From Schaalia sp. ORNL0103 (lineage in GTDB: Bacteria > Actinomycetota > Actinomycetes > Actinomycetales > Actinomycetaceae): a stretch of DNA of 64,000 nucleotides. The translations under genes were made by a program, and so were the position numbers. The notes beneath the pieces were generated by a model, which saw nothing but the letters and a program-made list of their open reading frames with translations, searched no databases and had not been told where the DNA came from. The stretch lies in the NCBI RefSeq assembly GCF_019429565.1, contig NZ_JAHXSA010000003.1, positions 124,001 through 188,000 of the forward strand, given 5' to 3'. This document shows, in pieces, positions 9,034-17,831 of the stretch; the stretch's first letter is position 1, and every line of letters begins with the position of its first letter.

Positions 9034-9082
9034 TTCATACGGGGGCGGGCGGCCGGAGTGAACCGGCCGCCCGCCCCCGCAC
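9034..9082. terminator. Bidirectional hairpin between htpX and yajQ
   Basis: The short gap between these convergent genes holds a GC-rich inverted repeat: GGGGGCGGGCGGCCG near 9040-9054 and its complement near 9061-9077. Such a stem can stop transcription from both sides. Confidence 0.6.
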
Positions 9083-9091
9083 ACGCGTTGA

Positions 9092-9595
9092 TCAGCGGTA
9101 GTTCACGAACTGGAGGGCGACGTCGAGCTCTTCGCCCTTGGGGCCCTTCAAGAGGGCGATGACAGCCTGCAGGTCGTCACGGGACTTCGAAGAAACGCGA
9201 AGTTCGTCACCCTGAATCTGGGCCTTGACGCCCTTGGGGCCTTCCTCACGGATGAGCTTGGAGATCTTCTTGGCGGTGTCCTGGGGGATGCCTTCCTTGA
9301 GGGGGCAGGCGAGCTTGAAGAGCTTGCCGGAGGCCTTGGGTTCGCGGTCCTTGTAGTCAAGAACCTTCAGTGACAGGCCGCGGCGGATCAGCTTGGACTG
9401 CAGCACGTCGAGGATTGCCATGACGCGGGAGGCGGAGTTCGCCTCCATCGCAATCGTGTCGCCGCTGAGGGTGATGGCGGCGTCGACGCCGCGGAAGTCG
9501 TAGCGGTTGGCGATCTCCTTGGCGGTCTGGTTGACGGCGTTGTCGACCTCCTGGCGGTCGAGCTTGGAGACAACGTCGAAGGAGGAGTCTGCCAT
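9092..9595 (-). CDS. YajQ family nucleotide-binding protein
   Basis: This 167-residue protein matches the YajQ/DUF520 family throughout: start [23 protein letters not shown], then the block [14 protein letters not shown], and end VALQFVNYR. The family is cytoplasmic; some members bind cyclic di-GMP or nucleic acid, but the role in this organism is unknown. The ATG start has a GAAAGGTG site upstream. A 7-bp inverted repeat (GCCAATC...GATTGGC, about 9620-9641) lies in the promoter region shared with the divergent tRNA cluster. Confidence 0.92.
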   Translation of the reverse strand: MADSSFDVVSKLDRQEVDNAVNQTAKEIANRYDFRGVDAAITLSGDTIAMEANSASRVMAILDVLQSKLIRRGLSLKVLDYKDREPKASGKLFKLACPLKEGIPQDTAKKISKLIREEGPKGVKAQIQGDELRVSSKSRDDLQAVIALLKGPKGEELDVALQFVNYR

Positions 9596-9636
9596 GGGTG
9601 CACCTTTCGTTGGAATTCAGCCAATCATCGTTCCGA

Positions 9637-9667
9637 TTGGCGCTCGGGATCATTTTAATGCTATTCT
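9637..9667 (+). promoter_or_regulatory. Candidate promoter of the tRNA-Tyr/Thr/Met-rpmG cluster
   Basis: TTGGCG at 9637-9642 and TATTCT at 9662-9667 are separated by 19 bases, 27 bases before tRNA-Tyr. The spacer is on the long side, so this is tentative. Confidence 0.35.
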
Positions 9668-9693
9668 TTCACGGCACCGCGCGAGCGGCGCAT

Positions 9694-9778
9694 GGCAGGT
9701 TACCAAAGCGGCCAAATGGATCTGACTGTAAATCAGACGCTTCGTGCTTCGGGGGTTCGAATCCCTCACCTGCCACCA
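9694..9778 (+). tRNA. tRNA-Tyr (GTA)
   Basis: The sequence folds as a class II tRNA with a variable arm. The acceptor stem is GGCAGGT/ACCTGCC, the anticodon loop contains GTA, the T-loop is GGTTCGAATCC, and CCA is encoded. Confidence 0.95.
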
Positions 9779-9869
9779 CTCGCTGGTTCCAGTGAGTAAC
9801 GCCTGTGATGTCATTCTCAGGCTCCGGGATTGCTTCGGCAGTCGGAGATGAGATAGGCTTTCCGGCGTT

Positions 9870-9942
9870 GCCCCGATAGCTCAGTAGGCAGAGCGTCTCC
9901 ATGGTAAGGAGAAGGTCAAGGGTTCGATTCCCTTTCGGGGCT
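9870..9942 (+). tRNA. tRNA-Thr (GGT)
   Basis: The acceptor stem GCCCCGA pairs with TCGGGGC. The D-arm is AGCTCAG-like, the anticodon loop ATGGTAA gives anticodon GGT, and the T-arm is present. CCA is not encoded. Confidence 0.95.
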
Positions 9943-9969
9943 CCGGTCGCGGATTTATCCGCTTCCGGC

Positions 9970-10046
9970 GGCGGGGTAGCTCAGCTGGTCAGAGCGCACG
10001 ACTCATAATCGTGAGGTCGCGGGTTCGAGCCCCGCCCCCGCTACCA
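9970..10046 (+). tRNA. tRNA-Met (CAT)
   Basis: The cloverleaf has acceptor GGCGGGG/CCCCGCT, anticodon loop CTCATAA (CAT) and an encoded CCA. The acceptor and D-arm suggest an elongator tRNA-Met; a CAT anticodon could also be a lysidine-modified tRNA-Ile, which I consider less likely. Confidence 0.9.
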
Positions 10047-10100
10047 ATTCTTTGATCCGACAGGTCGCGTGAGCGACGAAACTAAGCGAGGGAAACAACC

Positions 10101-10271
10101 GTGGCAAGCAAGTCCCAGGACGTTCGCCCCAAGATCACTCTGGCCTGCTCGGAGTGCAAGGAGCGCAACTACATCACCAAGAAGAACCGTCGTAACACGC
10201 CGGATCGTCTCGAGCTGGCGAAGTACTGCCCGCGCTGCCACAAGTCGACGGCGCACCGCGAGACCCGCTGA
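10101..10271 (+). CDS. rpmG: 50S ribosomal protein L33
   Basis: This 56-residue protein starts at GTG ([18 protein letters not shown]) after a GAGGGAAA site, 54 bases beyond tRNA-Met. It has the zinc-ribbon form of L33: CSEC near residues 16-19 and CPRC near residues 43-46, with the family's basic middle ([16 protein letters not shown]). The tRNA-rpmG linkage is common in actinobacteria near the secE-nusG region, which here lies about 18 kb downstream. It is likely co-transcribed with the tRNAs and ends in a clear terminator. Confidence 0.95.
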   Translation: MASKSQDVRPKITLACSECKERNYITKKNRRNTPDRLELAKYCPRCHKSTAHRETR

Positions 10272-10285
10272 CGGCTTCCGTCTCA

Positions 10286-10320
10286 AAGCCCCGAGGAACA
10301 CTGGTTCCCCGGGGTTCTTT
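10286..10320 (+). terminator. Intrinsic terminator after rpmG
   Basis: Bases 10286-10299 pair with the right arm beginning at 10304 (GTTCCCCGGGG), followed by TTCTTTG. The stem is GC-rich and followed by T-rich sequence, 15 bases after the rpmG stop. Confidence 0.7.
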
Positions 10321-10356
10321 GTATCTGGGCAGGAGCCCCTCTGTTATCCTGGGCAC

Positions 10357-11373
10357 ATGACTGACTTCGTTGATTTTCGCTGCATCGTCGCCCCGAAGGG
10401 CGCGGGCGAGGCGCGTATCCCCGGTCTTGTGACGCTCGCGGACGAGCGCACCGTCCTGTTCTTTGACGAGCGGCCGGCCCCGGCCTCGGGCACGGGATCT
10501 GACTTCAACGGGCTGACGATGGCCTCGGATCTGCCGAATCCGAACCGCATCCTGTGGGTGGAGCGCGAGGGGGCGGGACGATGGAGTGAGTCGCGTCCGC
10601 TGTCTGCCGGCGGCCCGCCGGTCTCTTCGGATGCGTGTGTCGGCGTGGACGGCGACGGGCTCATGCATCTGGCGTTCGCGTCGACGGATGGGCGCGTGGG
10701 CTACATGGACTCTTGCGCGGATGGTGAGCGACTGCGAGCCTGGTGGGCGTGGGGGAGCGGTCCCGATGACCTCGCCTATGTGGACATGACGGACGAGCTC
10801 TATGAGCTCACGGGTGCCGACGCGCTGTTTGCGACGTCTGGCGGCACGGTCGCGCTTGATGGGGATGTGGCTCTGCCCTACGTCGTGCGCGCGGGGGATG
10901 AGACGCACGTGCGCGTCGTCTACGCCCGCGCGGGTCGCCTCGTCGGTGCGGCGGACCCGCTTGTTGGCAACGGGGGAGTGCTCCTCGACGAGACGACGCT
11001 CGGCGTGTGGGACGGGCGCCTCGTTGCGAACTGTCGTATTCAGGGCTTTGAAGGGCGAGGCTCGGGTGCGCGCTACCTCGCGTGGGGAGACGGCCGCACC
11101 TGGGAGGGTGGGCGTCTATGGGAGCTCGATGACCCGGGCTGCAACGCGCGCATGATTGGTTCGCTCTTCGTGCACCCCGGGAGGATGGATGCGCGTGCCT
11201 GCGGTGAGATCGTGCGCCTGACGCCCCCGTGGGAGGGTGAGGTGCGCGCCGAGGTGGTCGCCTCCTATGGGGAAGGCGCCTTCGGGTATAGCGACGCGAC
11301 GGTTGACGGGGACGAGGTCGTGGTGGTCTTTGAGCGTGACCGCGGCCTGTGGGAGGCTGCGATTCGTCGCTAA
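10357..11373 (+). CDS. Sialidase-like (GH33) protein, apparently cytoplasmic
   Basis: The 338-residue protein carries sialidase hallmarks. ARIPGLVTLADERTVLFFDERP matches the (F/Y)RIP box with its substrate-binding Arg. SDLPNPNRILWVEREGAGRW matches the D-L-P-N-P loop that follows the catalytic Asp region. The C-terminus FGYSDATVDGDEVVVVFERD resembles the end of the six-bladed propeller. Clear Asp-box repeats are not evident, and there is no signal peptide or membrane segment, so it should be intracellular. It sits beside a sialic acid uptake and catabolism locus and is convergent with its regulator, which supports a role in cleaving imported sialosides. A TATCCT element lies six bases before the ATG at 10357, suggesting a leaderless mRNA. 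Activity is inferred, not proven. Confidence 0.75.
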   Translation: MTDFVDFRCIVAPKGAGEARIPGLVTLADERTVLFFDERPAPASGTGSDFNGLTMASDLPNPNRILWVEREGAGRWSESRPLSAGGPPVSSDACVGVDGDGLMHLAFASTDGRVGYMDSCADGERLRAWWAWGSGPDDLAYVDMTDELYELTGADALFATSGGTVALDGDVALPYVVRAGDETHVRVVYARAGRLVGAADPLVGNGGVLLDETTLGVWDGRLVANCRIQGFEGRGSGARYLAWGDGRTWEGGRLWELDDPGCNARMIGSLFVHPGRMDARACGEIVRLTPPWEGEVRAEVVASYGEGAFGYSDATVDGDEVVVVFERDRGLWEAAIRR

Positions 11374-11379
11374 GTGGAT

Positions 11380-11427
11380 ACAGAAAACCCGGTGCGCGTG
11401 CCCCCACAACGCCCCGGGTTTTTCTGT
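11380..11427. terminator. Bidirectional terminator between the sialidase-like gene and the nan regulator
   Basis: The arms ACAGAAAACCCGG (11380-11392) and CCGGGTTTTTCTGT (11414-11427) form a stem with an A-tract on one side and a T-tract on the other, so it can work on both strands between convergent genes. Confidence 0.75.
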
Positions 11428-11432
11428 GTGCT

Positions 11433-12197
11433 CTAGCGACCTTCGATGATCGCGAGGAGTGGGGCGTAGTGTGCCTCAACGGCGGCGGTGTATGCCTCGA
11501 GGTCGCCGGCCTCGCAGGCTCGTAGGATAGCCGCGTGGGCCTCGGCGGTGTCTTCCATCTCCTGGCGCGACGCTGCGGCCAGCTGAGGAGTCACGCTCTG
11601 ATGGACGAGCCACATGGCGGCCACCAGCTGGTGCATGAGTTCGTTCTCGACGTAGGCGAGGAGGCCGGAGTGGAACGCGATGTCCTGCTCCAAGTAGGTC
11701 GAACCTGAGTGCGCGTATTCGGTCATCGCCTCGACGAGCTCCCACAGGTGCGGGTTCGTCGTGCCCTTCATGGCTCGGGTGAGCGGGACCGCGATCCCGA
11801 GGTCGAGGGCCCGGCGCGTGTCGATGATTGCGTGCAGGGACTGTGCGCCGTTGATCTCGTCGAGGGCGGCGCGCAGGACGAGGGTCTCGACGAGCGGCTG
11901 CATCGACATTTCGCCGACGTAGGATCCAGAACCCTGACGGACGGTTACGATGTCGAGTGCCTGGAGGCGTCGGAGAGCTTCTCGCACGGACGAGCGCGAA
12001 ACGCCAAGGTCGGCGCATAGTGCCGATTCTGTCGGGAGGCGATCGCCCGGATGTAATCCATGTCGCAAAATGTAGGACTTGATTGCATCCATCGTTACCG
12101 AGGATCTTGAGTCAATCTGTGTCGGTACGGGTCGGTTTTGGCTGGTTCCTGGGGGCGATTGTGGTGATATCGCTTGCACTAATTTGTCAGACAACAT
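11433..12197 (-). CDS. GntR-family (FadR/FCD) transcriptional regulator of the sialic acid locus
   Basis: The 254-residue protein has an N-terminal winged helix (DAIKSYILRHGLHPGDRLPTE, then LCADLGVSRSSVREALRRLQALDIV and RQGSGSYV) at about residues 35-100. A C-terminal all-helical FCD ligand domain follows. It is divergent from the Sat-like transporter, so it is probably the NanR-type repressor responding to sialic acid or an intermediate. The chosen ATG at 12197 is supported by a TATACT element 6 bases upstream, implying a leaderless transcript. A longer frame to 12413 would read into the transporter gene and is rejected. An operator-like palindrome overlaps its first codons. Confidence 0.85.
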   Translation of the reverse strand: MLSDKLVQAISPQSPPGTSQNRPVPTQIDSRSSVTMDAIKSYILRHGLHPGDRLPTESALCADLGVSRSSVREALRRLQALDIVTVRQGSGSYVGEMSMQPLVETLVLRAALDEINGAQSLHAIIDTRRALDLGIAVPLTRAMKGTTNPHLWELVEAMTEYAHSGSTYLEQDIAFHSGLLAYVENELMHQLVAAMWLVHQSVTPQLAAASRQEMEDTAEAHAAILRACEAGDLEAYTAAVEAHYAPLLAIIEGR

Positions 12198-12209
12198 AGA
12201 ATTAGTATA
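12174..12209 (+). promoter_or_regulatory. Divergent promoter and GntR operator of the nan/sat operon
   Basis: On the plus strand TTGCAC (12174-12179) and TAGAAT (12197-12202) are spaced by 17 bases and would drive the transporter operon. In the spacer lies TTGTCAGACAA (12184-12194), a perfect palindrome matching the published FadR/GntR consensus TNGTNNNACNA. On the minus strand TATACT (12209-12204) would drive the regulator. A repressor bound here would block the operon promoter and sit at the start of its own gene. The elements are visible; binding is inference. Confidence 0.65.
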
Positions 12210-12264
12210 GCGAGCGGAACAACAGAACCGCACGTCCCAATTCTCGAAGATGAGGAGCGAGAAC

Positions 12265-13839
12265 ATGCGAATGCGCAAACACTTCGCAACTGGCGCTGCA
12301 CTGACCGCAGCTGCCGCCATGATCCTGACCGCGTGCGGCGGCGGATCGTCCACCAGCACCACGTCGACCGACGGTGGCTCGAAGGCCTCCGAAGGACCGA
12401 AGGGTACGATCACCGCCGGTGTCGCCTACGAGACCACCGATTACGGCCCGATCACCACCTCGGCTCTCGGCATGGGTGCGAACTGGCAGGTCCTCGAGGG
12501 CCTGTACCGTTTCAACATGGCCGACTACTCCGTCAGCCCCGCGCTGGCCGCCGGTGACCCGGAGAAGATCTCCGACACCGAGTACGAGGTGAAGCTGCGC
12601 GACGGCGCGAAGTTCTCCGACGGCACCCCCGTGACCGCCGCCGACTTCGTGGCCTCCTACGAGCGCGCGACCTCCGAGAAGTCGATCTACCGTCAGTTCT
12701 TCACCTTCGTCGACTCTGTCGAAGCCAAGGACGACAACACCATTACGATCAAGCTCAAGTACCCCTTCGCCAACCTGAAGGAGCGTTTCGTTAACGTCCG
12801 CGTTGTCCCCGCGTCGATGGACGAAGACTCGCTCAAGGCGAAGCCGATCGGTACCGGCCCCTACAAGTACGAGAACATCACGGCGACCGAGATCACCGCT
12901 GTTCCGAACGAGAACTACACCGGCAACGAGCCCGCGAAGGTCGCCACCCTCAAGTGGCAGTCCCTCAAGGATGACTCCGCCCGCCTCGCCGCCGCCATCG
13001 GTGGCACGGTTGACATCATGGAAGCTGTTCCCGCCTCCGCGCAGGATCAGCTCAAGGGCGCTGGCTGGAACGTTGAGTCCAAGCCCGGCTACGGCAACCC
13101 CTTCCTGATGTTCAACACGCAGAAGGCTCCCTTCGACAAGCCCGAGGTTCGCCGCGCGATCCTCAAGGCCGTCGACAAGCAGAAGCTGATCAGCTCCTCG
13201 CTTGAGGGTCAGGCCGTTGAGGCGACCTCCTTCCTGCCCGAGGCGAACCCCGCCTACAAGAAGCCCTCCACCGATCTGTCCTACGACAAGGATGCCGCTG
13301 CCAAGCTCCTGAGCGACGCTGGCGTCTCCGGCCTCGAGATCAACCTGGTGTCGACGGACCACCCGTGGGTCCTCTCCCTGGTTCCGCAGATCAAGTCCGA
13401 CCTGGAGGCCCTGGGCCTGAAGGTCAACCACACGCAGATGGCTTCGTCTGACCTCTACGCCAACGTCACCGACGTTGACAACCCCACCTACGACATCGTC
13501 CTGGCCCCCGGCGACCCCTCGGTCTTCGGCACCGACCCCGGCATCATCATCTCCTGGTGGAACGGTGACAACGTCTGGACCAAGAAGCGTGACGGCTGGC
13601 AGGCCTCGGACCCCGAGTCCTTCAACAAGCTGCAGTCCATCATGGACGAGGCCGTTCAGCTTGACGGTGACGCCGCCAAGGCCAAGTGGGGCGAGGCTCA
13701 GGATCTGCTCGCCGAGAAGACCGTGATCTTCCCGCTCGTGTTCCGCAACATGATCACCGGCTCCAACCCCCAGAAGGTGGAAGGATTCCAGGCGATCTCC
13801 TCCACCGGCCTGCAGCTGCTGGGTGTGAGCGCTAAGTAA
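12265..13839 (+). CDS. ABC transporter solute-binding lipoprotein (SatA-like, peptide/sialic acid family)
   Basis: This is a family 5 (DppA/OppA-type) extracellular binding protein of 524 residues. The signal peptide MRMRKHFATGAALTAAAAMILTACGGG ends in a lipobox (LTAC), so the mature protein is a membrane-anchored lipoprotein with a Ser/Thr/Gly-rich linker. The ATG at 12265 is preferred over that at 12250 because GAGGAG lies six bases upstream. It is the first gene of the operon with two permeases, two ATPases and nanA. The Sat system of Haemophilus ducreyi uses the same protein family for sialic acid, so that substrate is inferred from context. A hairpin follows the gene. Confidence 0.88.
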   Translation: MRMRKHFATGAALTAAAAMILTACGGGSSTSTTSTDGGSKASEGPKGTITAGVAYETTDYGPITTSALGMGANWQVLEGLYRFNMADYSVSPALAAGDPEKISDTEYEVKLRDGAKFSDGTPVTAADFVASYERATSEKSIYRQFFTFVDSVEAKDDNTITIKLKYPFANLKERFVNVRVVPASMDEDSLKAKPIGTGPYKYENITATEITAVPNENYTGNEPAKVATLKWQSLKDDSARLAAAIGGTVDIMEAVPASAQDQLKGAGWNVESKPGYGNPFLMFNTQKAPFDKPEVRRAILKAVDKQKLISSSLEGQAVEATSFLPEANPAYKKPSTDLSYDKDAAAKLLSDAGVSGLEINLVSTDHPWVLSLVPQIKSDLEALGLKVNHTQMASSDLYANVTDVDNPTYDIVLAPGDPSVFGTDPGIIISWWNGDNVWTKKRDGWQASDPESFNKLQSIMDEAVQLDGDAAKAKWGEAQDLLAEKTVIFPLVFRNMITGSNPQKVEGFQAISSTGLQLLGVSAK

Positions 13840-13862
13840 GTCCCCTAGAGGGACCACAAGAG

Positions 13863-13926
13863 AGGAGGGGTGGAGCCCCGCCCTGAGGCAGACGCCACAG
13901 TCGGGCGCCACCCCTCCTTTCTTATT
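13863..13926 (+). terminator. Intercistronic hairpin between the binding protein and permease genes
   Basis: Bases 13863-13873 and 13908-13918 form an 11-bp perfect stem, with a smaller hairpin in the loop, followed by TTTCTTATT. Partial termination or 3' stabilisation here would make more binding protein than permease, a common arrangement in ABC operons. Confidence 0.65.
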
Positions 13927-13957
13927 GCCAAAATCCGTTGAAAATGGAGGTCTAGCA

Positions 13958-14911
13958 GTGAATAACCTTCTGCGACTCATCGGACGACGTTTGGTGGCTC
14001 TGCCGATCATGGTGGTCGGCGTGTCCTTCCTCGTCTTCTTCATCATGTCGCTGTCTCCGATCGACCCCGCCTACTCGGCACTGGGCGAGACCGCGACCCC
14101 CGAAGCTCTCGAAGAGTACCGTGTGCAGCACGGTCTCAACGATCCCTTCTTCGTTCAGTACGGTCACTACCTGTGGAATATGCTCCACGGTGACCTCGGC
14201 ACCTACGGCGTTGGCACGTCCAACCACGTGACCGATCTAGTTGCTCAGGCTCTTCCGATTACCCTGCAGCTCACCTTCCTCGGCCTGTTCTTCGCCGTCA
14301 TCATCGCTTTCCCCCTCGGTGTTCTCGCCGCTCTGTACCGCGACCGCTGGCCCGACCAGGTCATCCGCGTGTTCTCGGTCATCGGCATCGGCACCCCGTC
14401 CTTCTGGCTGGCAGCGCTGCTGGTCCTGGGATTTGTTCAGAAGCTTCCGGTCTCCGGCCCGCTGCCTGCGTTCAGCGAAGATCCGAGCGGCTGGTTCCTG
14501 CGGATGCTCCTTCCGGCTATCGCCCTGGCGGTTCCCGTCATCGGTCAGATGACGCGAGTCGTGCGTACCTCAATGGTTGAGGAACTGGACCGCGACTACG
14601 TCCGCACTGCGGTCGGCGCCGGCATCCCCAAGGGCATCGTCGTGGCCCGCAACGTGCTGCGTAACGCGCTCATCACGCCCGTGACCGTCCTCGGCCTGCG
14701 CATCGGCTACCTGATGGGTGGCGCGGTCGTCATCGAAATTATCTTCTCCATCGATGGAATGGGTAAGGCGGTCCTGCTCAAGGGCATCCAGGAAAACTGG
14801 GTCACCCTGGTGCAGGGTGGCGCGCTCGTCGTTGCGATCGCGTTCATCGTCGTCAACATCATCGTTGACATGCTCTACCTGCTCATCAATCCGCGTATTA
14901 GGTCGGTGTGA
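13958..14911 (+). CDS. ABC transporter permease (SatB-like, DppB family)
   Basis: The 317-residue inner-membrane permease has the DppB/OppB layout: a first helix at residues 8-30 (RRLVALPIMVVGVSFLVFFIM), a long extracytoplasmic loop, then five helices. The EAA-like loop is VRTAVGAGIPKGIVVARNVLRNALITPV. GGAGG at 13946-13950 supports the GTG start at 13958; an in-frame ATG at 13925 would fall in the terminator region. The following gene starts three bases after the stop. Confidence 0.9.
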   Translation: MNNLLRLIGRRLVALPIMVVGVSFLVFFIMSLSPIDPAYSALGETATPEALEEYRVQHGLNDPFFVQYGHYLWNMLHGDLGTYGVGTSNHVTDLVAQALPITLQLTFLGLFFAVIIAFPLGVLAALYRDRWPDQVIRVFSVIGIGTPSFWLAALLVLGFVQKLPVSGPLPAFSEDPSGWFLRMLLPAIALAVPVIGQMTRVVRTSMVEELDRDYVRTAVGAGIPKGIVVARNVLRNALITPVTVLGLRIGYLMGGAVVIEIIFSIDGMGKAVLLKGIQENWVTLVQGGALVVAIAFIVVNIIVDMLYLLINPRIRSV

Positions 14912-14914
14912 GGC

Positions 14915-16972
14915 ATGAATCAGAAAGAAAAGCTCGGCAAGGTCACCGCGAAGGGCGCGCGTTTCTCGCGTATCGGTGCGATGTCCACCGGATCGAAGAT
15001 CGCGATGGGCATCCTTGCCCTCATCGTCCTCGTCTCGATCCTGGCGCCCTACGTTTCTCCCTACGGTCCCGATGAAATCTTCGACAAGTGGAGCGCCCCG
15101 TCCGGCGAGCACCTGTTCGGAACCGACCACGTCGGCCGTGACATCTTCGCTCGCGTCCTGTACGGCGGACGTTTCTCGCTGATGATCGGTCTGTGCTCGA
15201 CCCTGATCGCCCTCTTCTTCGGCGCGATCATCGGCTCGATCGCAGCGGTCGTGCGCAAGTCCTTCTCCGAAGCGATCATGCGCGTCATGGACATCGTGAT
15301 GGCGGTGCCCGGTATCGCCATGGCGGCTGTCTCTGTCCTGGTCTTCGGGCGCACGCTGTCCAAGTCCGGCAACACCTTCGGCCTGGTCGTCGTCATCATC
15401 TGCTCGATCGCTTTTGTCTACATCCCGCAGCTGTCGCGCATCGTTCGCGCGAACGTGATGGCCGCCTACGGTGAAGACTACGTCCGCGCGGTGATCGTCT
15501 CCGGCGCCCGCGCCCCCTGGATCCTTACCAAGCACGTCATGCGCAACACGGCCGCCCCGGTCCTCGTGTTCGCGACCGTGCTCGTGGCCGACGCGATCAT
15601 CCTCGAGGCCTCCCTGACCTTCATCGGTTCGGGCCTCCAGGCGACCACCGTGGCCACGTGGGGCAACGTCCTGTCCGAGGCCTCGTCGAACCTGTCGGTT
15701 CTGCTGGGCAAGTGGTGGACCGCGTTCTTCCCGGGCCTGTTCATCATGATCACGGTCCTGTGCCTCAACATTCTGTCTGAGGGCATCACCGACGCCATGG
15801 TGGCGGCTCCCGCTTCTGCGGCCGTCGCTCAGGTCGACGAGGACACCGACCGCGAGGCCGACCAGCTTCTGCTCGACCCGCGTCGCGCCTACGCTGAGCA
15901 GGCCGAGTCCCTGCAGGTCCGCCTCGACGACCTCAAGTCCGTCGAGGAGAAGCGCACCGACCGCTTCGAGGCTTCGTTCGAGAAGACACCGCTGCTTGAG
16001 GTCAACGACCTGTGCATCAAGTTCGAGCGTCACGGCAACGTCAACGTCGTCGACCACGTCTCCTTCAAGGTCCGCCCCGGCGAGACCATGGGCCTCGTGG
16101 GCGAGTCCGGCTGCGGTAAGTCGATCACGGCCCTGACCATCATGGGCCTCATCGACCCCAAGGCTGAGATCACGGGTGAAATCCTCTACCAGGGTGAGAA
16201 CCTGCTCGAGAAGTCGGCCGAGGAACGCCGCGCGCTGCTCGGTCACGAGATGGCCATGATCTACCAGGACGCCCTGTCGTCCCTGAACCCCGCCATGCTG
16301 ATCAGGGATCAGATGAAGCAGCTGACCAGGCGCGGTGGTACCCGCAGCGCCGAGGAACTCCTCTGGCTCGTGGGCCTGGATCCCAAGCGCACCCTCGAGT
16401 CCTACCCGCACGAGCTCTCGGGCGGCCAGCGTCAGCGCGTTCTCATCGCCATGGCCCTGACCCGCGACCCGAAGCTCATCATCGCGGACGAGCCGACCAC
16501 CGCCCTGGACGTCACCGTCCAGAAGCAGGTCATCGCACTGCTCAACGAGCTGCGCGAGAAGCTCGGCTTCGCCATGATCTTCGTGTCCCACGACCTGGCG
16601 CTCGTCGCCGAGGTGGCACACCACATCACCGTCATGTACGCCGGCCAGGTCATCGAGCAGGCCCCCACCAAGGAACTGCTCACGCACCCGACCCACGAGT
16701 ACACGCGCGGCCTGCTGGGCGCCGTCCTCTCGATCGAGTCCGGCTCCGGCCGACTCCACCAGGTCCCTGGCACGGTGCCCTCGCCTCGCGACTTCCCCGT
16801 GGGCGACCGCTTCGCCCCCAGGTCTTCGCACCCCGATTACGGACTGGACATCCGCCCGGTCCTCACCGAGGTCGGTCCCGAGCACGTGTACGCGGCTCTC
16901 CCGCCCCGCGAGGAGGTTCTCGTGGCGAGCGAGACCGTCATCATCGAAGAAGGTCAGGAGGACGCGCGATGA
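14915..16972 (+). CDS. Fused ABC permease-ATPase (SatC-like, DppC-DppD fusion)
   Basis: The 685-residue protein joins two subunits. Residues about 1-300 form a DppC-type permease ([19 protein letters not shown], several helices, an EAA loop at [19 protein letters not shown]). A charged linker leads to an ATPase at about residues 355-620 with Walker A GESGCGKS (near 395), signature LSGGQRQR (near 501), Walker [13 protein letters not shown] (near 522) and the switch His in VSHDL. The same fusion occurs in the H. ducreyi sialic acid transporter SatC, which strengthens the substrate assignment. The stop overlaps the next gene's start (ATGA). No frameshift or extra stop separates the halves, so the fusion looks genuine. 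Confidence 0.9.
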   Translation: MNQKEKLGKVTAKGARFSRIGAMSTGSKIAMGILALIVLVSILAPYVSPYGPDEIFDKWSAPSGEHLFGTDHVGRDIFARVLYGGRFSLMIGLCSTLIALFFGAIIGSIAAVVRKSFSEAIMRVMDIVMAVPGIAMAAVSVLVFGRTLSKSGNTFGLVVVIICSIAFVYIPQLSRIVRANVMAAYGEDYVRAVIVSGARAPWILTKHVMRNTAAPVLVFATVLVADAIILEASLTFIGSGLQATTVATWGNVLSEASSNLSVLLGKWWTAFFPGLFIMITVLCLNILSEGITDAMVAAPASAAVAQVDEDTDREADQLLLDPRRAYAEQAESLQVRLDDLKSVEEKRTDRFEASFEKTPLLEVNDLCIKFERHGNVNVVDHVSFKVRPGETMGLVGESGCGKSITALTIMGLIDPKAEITGEILYQGENLLEKSAEERRALLGHEMAMIYQDALSSLNPAMLIRDQMKQLTRRGGTRSAEELLWLVGLDPKRTLESYPHELSGGQRQRVLIAMALTRDPKLIIADEPTTALDVTVQKQVIALLNELREKLGFAMIFVSHDLALVAEVAHHITVMYAGQVIEQAPTKELLTHPTHEYTRGLLGAVLSIESGSGRLHQVPGTVPSPRDFPVGDRFAPRSSHPDYGLDIRPVLTEVGPEHVYAALPPREEVLVASETVIIEEGQEDAR

Positions 16973-17829
16973 GCCCCGAAACTCTGATTGTTGAAACCGA
17001 GACGGTGATCGAGACACCCGAACCCCCGATCATCGAACTGAAGAACGTCGAGGTGACCTTCACCTCGCGTACCGGCTCCCTGTTCAAGCCCAACAAGGTC
17101 TACGCGGTGCGTGGCGTCAACATGCGCATCGAGCGCGGACAGACGCTCGGCATCGTCGGCGAGTCCGGCTGTGGCAAGTCCACGACCGCGAACGTCATGT
17201 GTGGCCTGCAGATGCCGACGAAGGGACAGGTGTTCTTCAACGGCAAGGAGGTCACGAAGCGTAGCGCCGCCGCCCGCCGGGAGATCGGTCGCGTCGTCTC
17301 CGTGGTCTTCCAGGACCCCGCGACGGCCCTGAACCCCCGTATGCACGTCCAGGATCAGCTCGCTGACCCGCTGCGTGTGCACGGCATCGGCAACGAGGTC
17401 TCGCGAGCTAAGCGTGTGCGCGAACTGATCTCGCTCGTCGGCTTGCCGTCGAGCGCGCTCGACGCGCTTCCCGGACAGCTCTCGGGTGGCCAGCGCCAGC
17501 GCGTGGCCATCGCCCGAGCCCTGTCCATCGGCCCTGATGCGATCATCGCAGACGAGCCCACCTCCGCACTCGACGTGTCGGTGCGAGCACAGATCCTGAA
17601 CCTGCTCACGGACCTCAAGAAGGAACTGGGCCTGGCGATGGTCTTTATCTCGCACGATATTCAGACCGTGCGCTACGTGTCTGACCGGATCGCCGTCATG
17701 AACGGCGGCAAGGTCGTCGAAGAAGGGCCGGCCGCACAGCTGCTCGCCGACCCGGAGGACCCCTACACCCGCAAGCTCCTGGGCGCTGCGCCCTCGCTGC
17801 TGCACCCCAACCTCGAAGGAGAGATGTAA
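16969..17829 (+). CDS. ABC transporter ATP-binding protein (SatD-like, DppF family)
   Basis: This is the second cytoplasmic ATPase of the importer, 286 residues. It has Walker [10 protein letters not shown] near residue 64, the Q-loop region VVFQDPATALNPR, signature LSGGQRQR near residue 171, and Walker B AIIADEPTSALD near residue 191, followed by ISHDI. An N-terminal stretch of about 20 residues rich in Glu and Thr precedes the domain. It overlaps the fused permease-ATPase gene by four bases and ends two bases before nanA, so uptake and catabolism are expressed as one unit. Confidence 0.9.
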   Translation: MSPETLIVETETVIETPEPPIIELKNVEVTFTSRTGSLFKPNKVYAVRGVNMRIERGQTLGIVGESGCGKSTTANVMCGLQMPTKGQVFFNGKEVTKRSAAARREIGRVVSVVFQDPATALNPRMHVQDQLADPLRVHGIGNEVSRAKRVRELISLVGLPSSALDALPGQLSGGQRQRVAIARALSIGPDAIIADEPTSALDVSVRAQILNLLTDLKKELGLAMVFISHDIQTVRYVSDRIAVMNGGKVVEEGPAAQLLADPEDPYTRKLLGAAPSLLHPNLEGEM

Positions 17830-17831
17830 TT

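Noticed and set aside
10357-11373. Secreted sialidase NanH
   Set aside because: Sialidase motifs are present, but no signal peptide, membrane segment or wall anchor is visible and no in-frame upstream extension adds one.
14570-17017. An 815-codon minus-strand open frame across the transporter genes
   Set aside because: It lies opposite two genes with perfect ABC motifs. The translated product is Asp/Gly/His-rich without domains.
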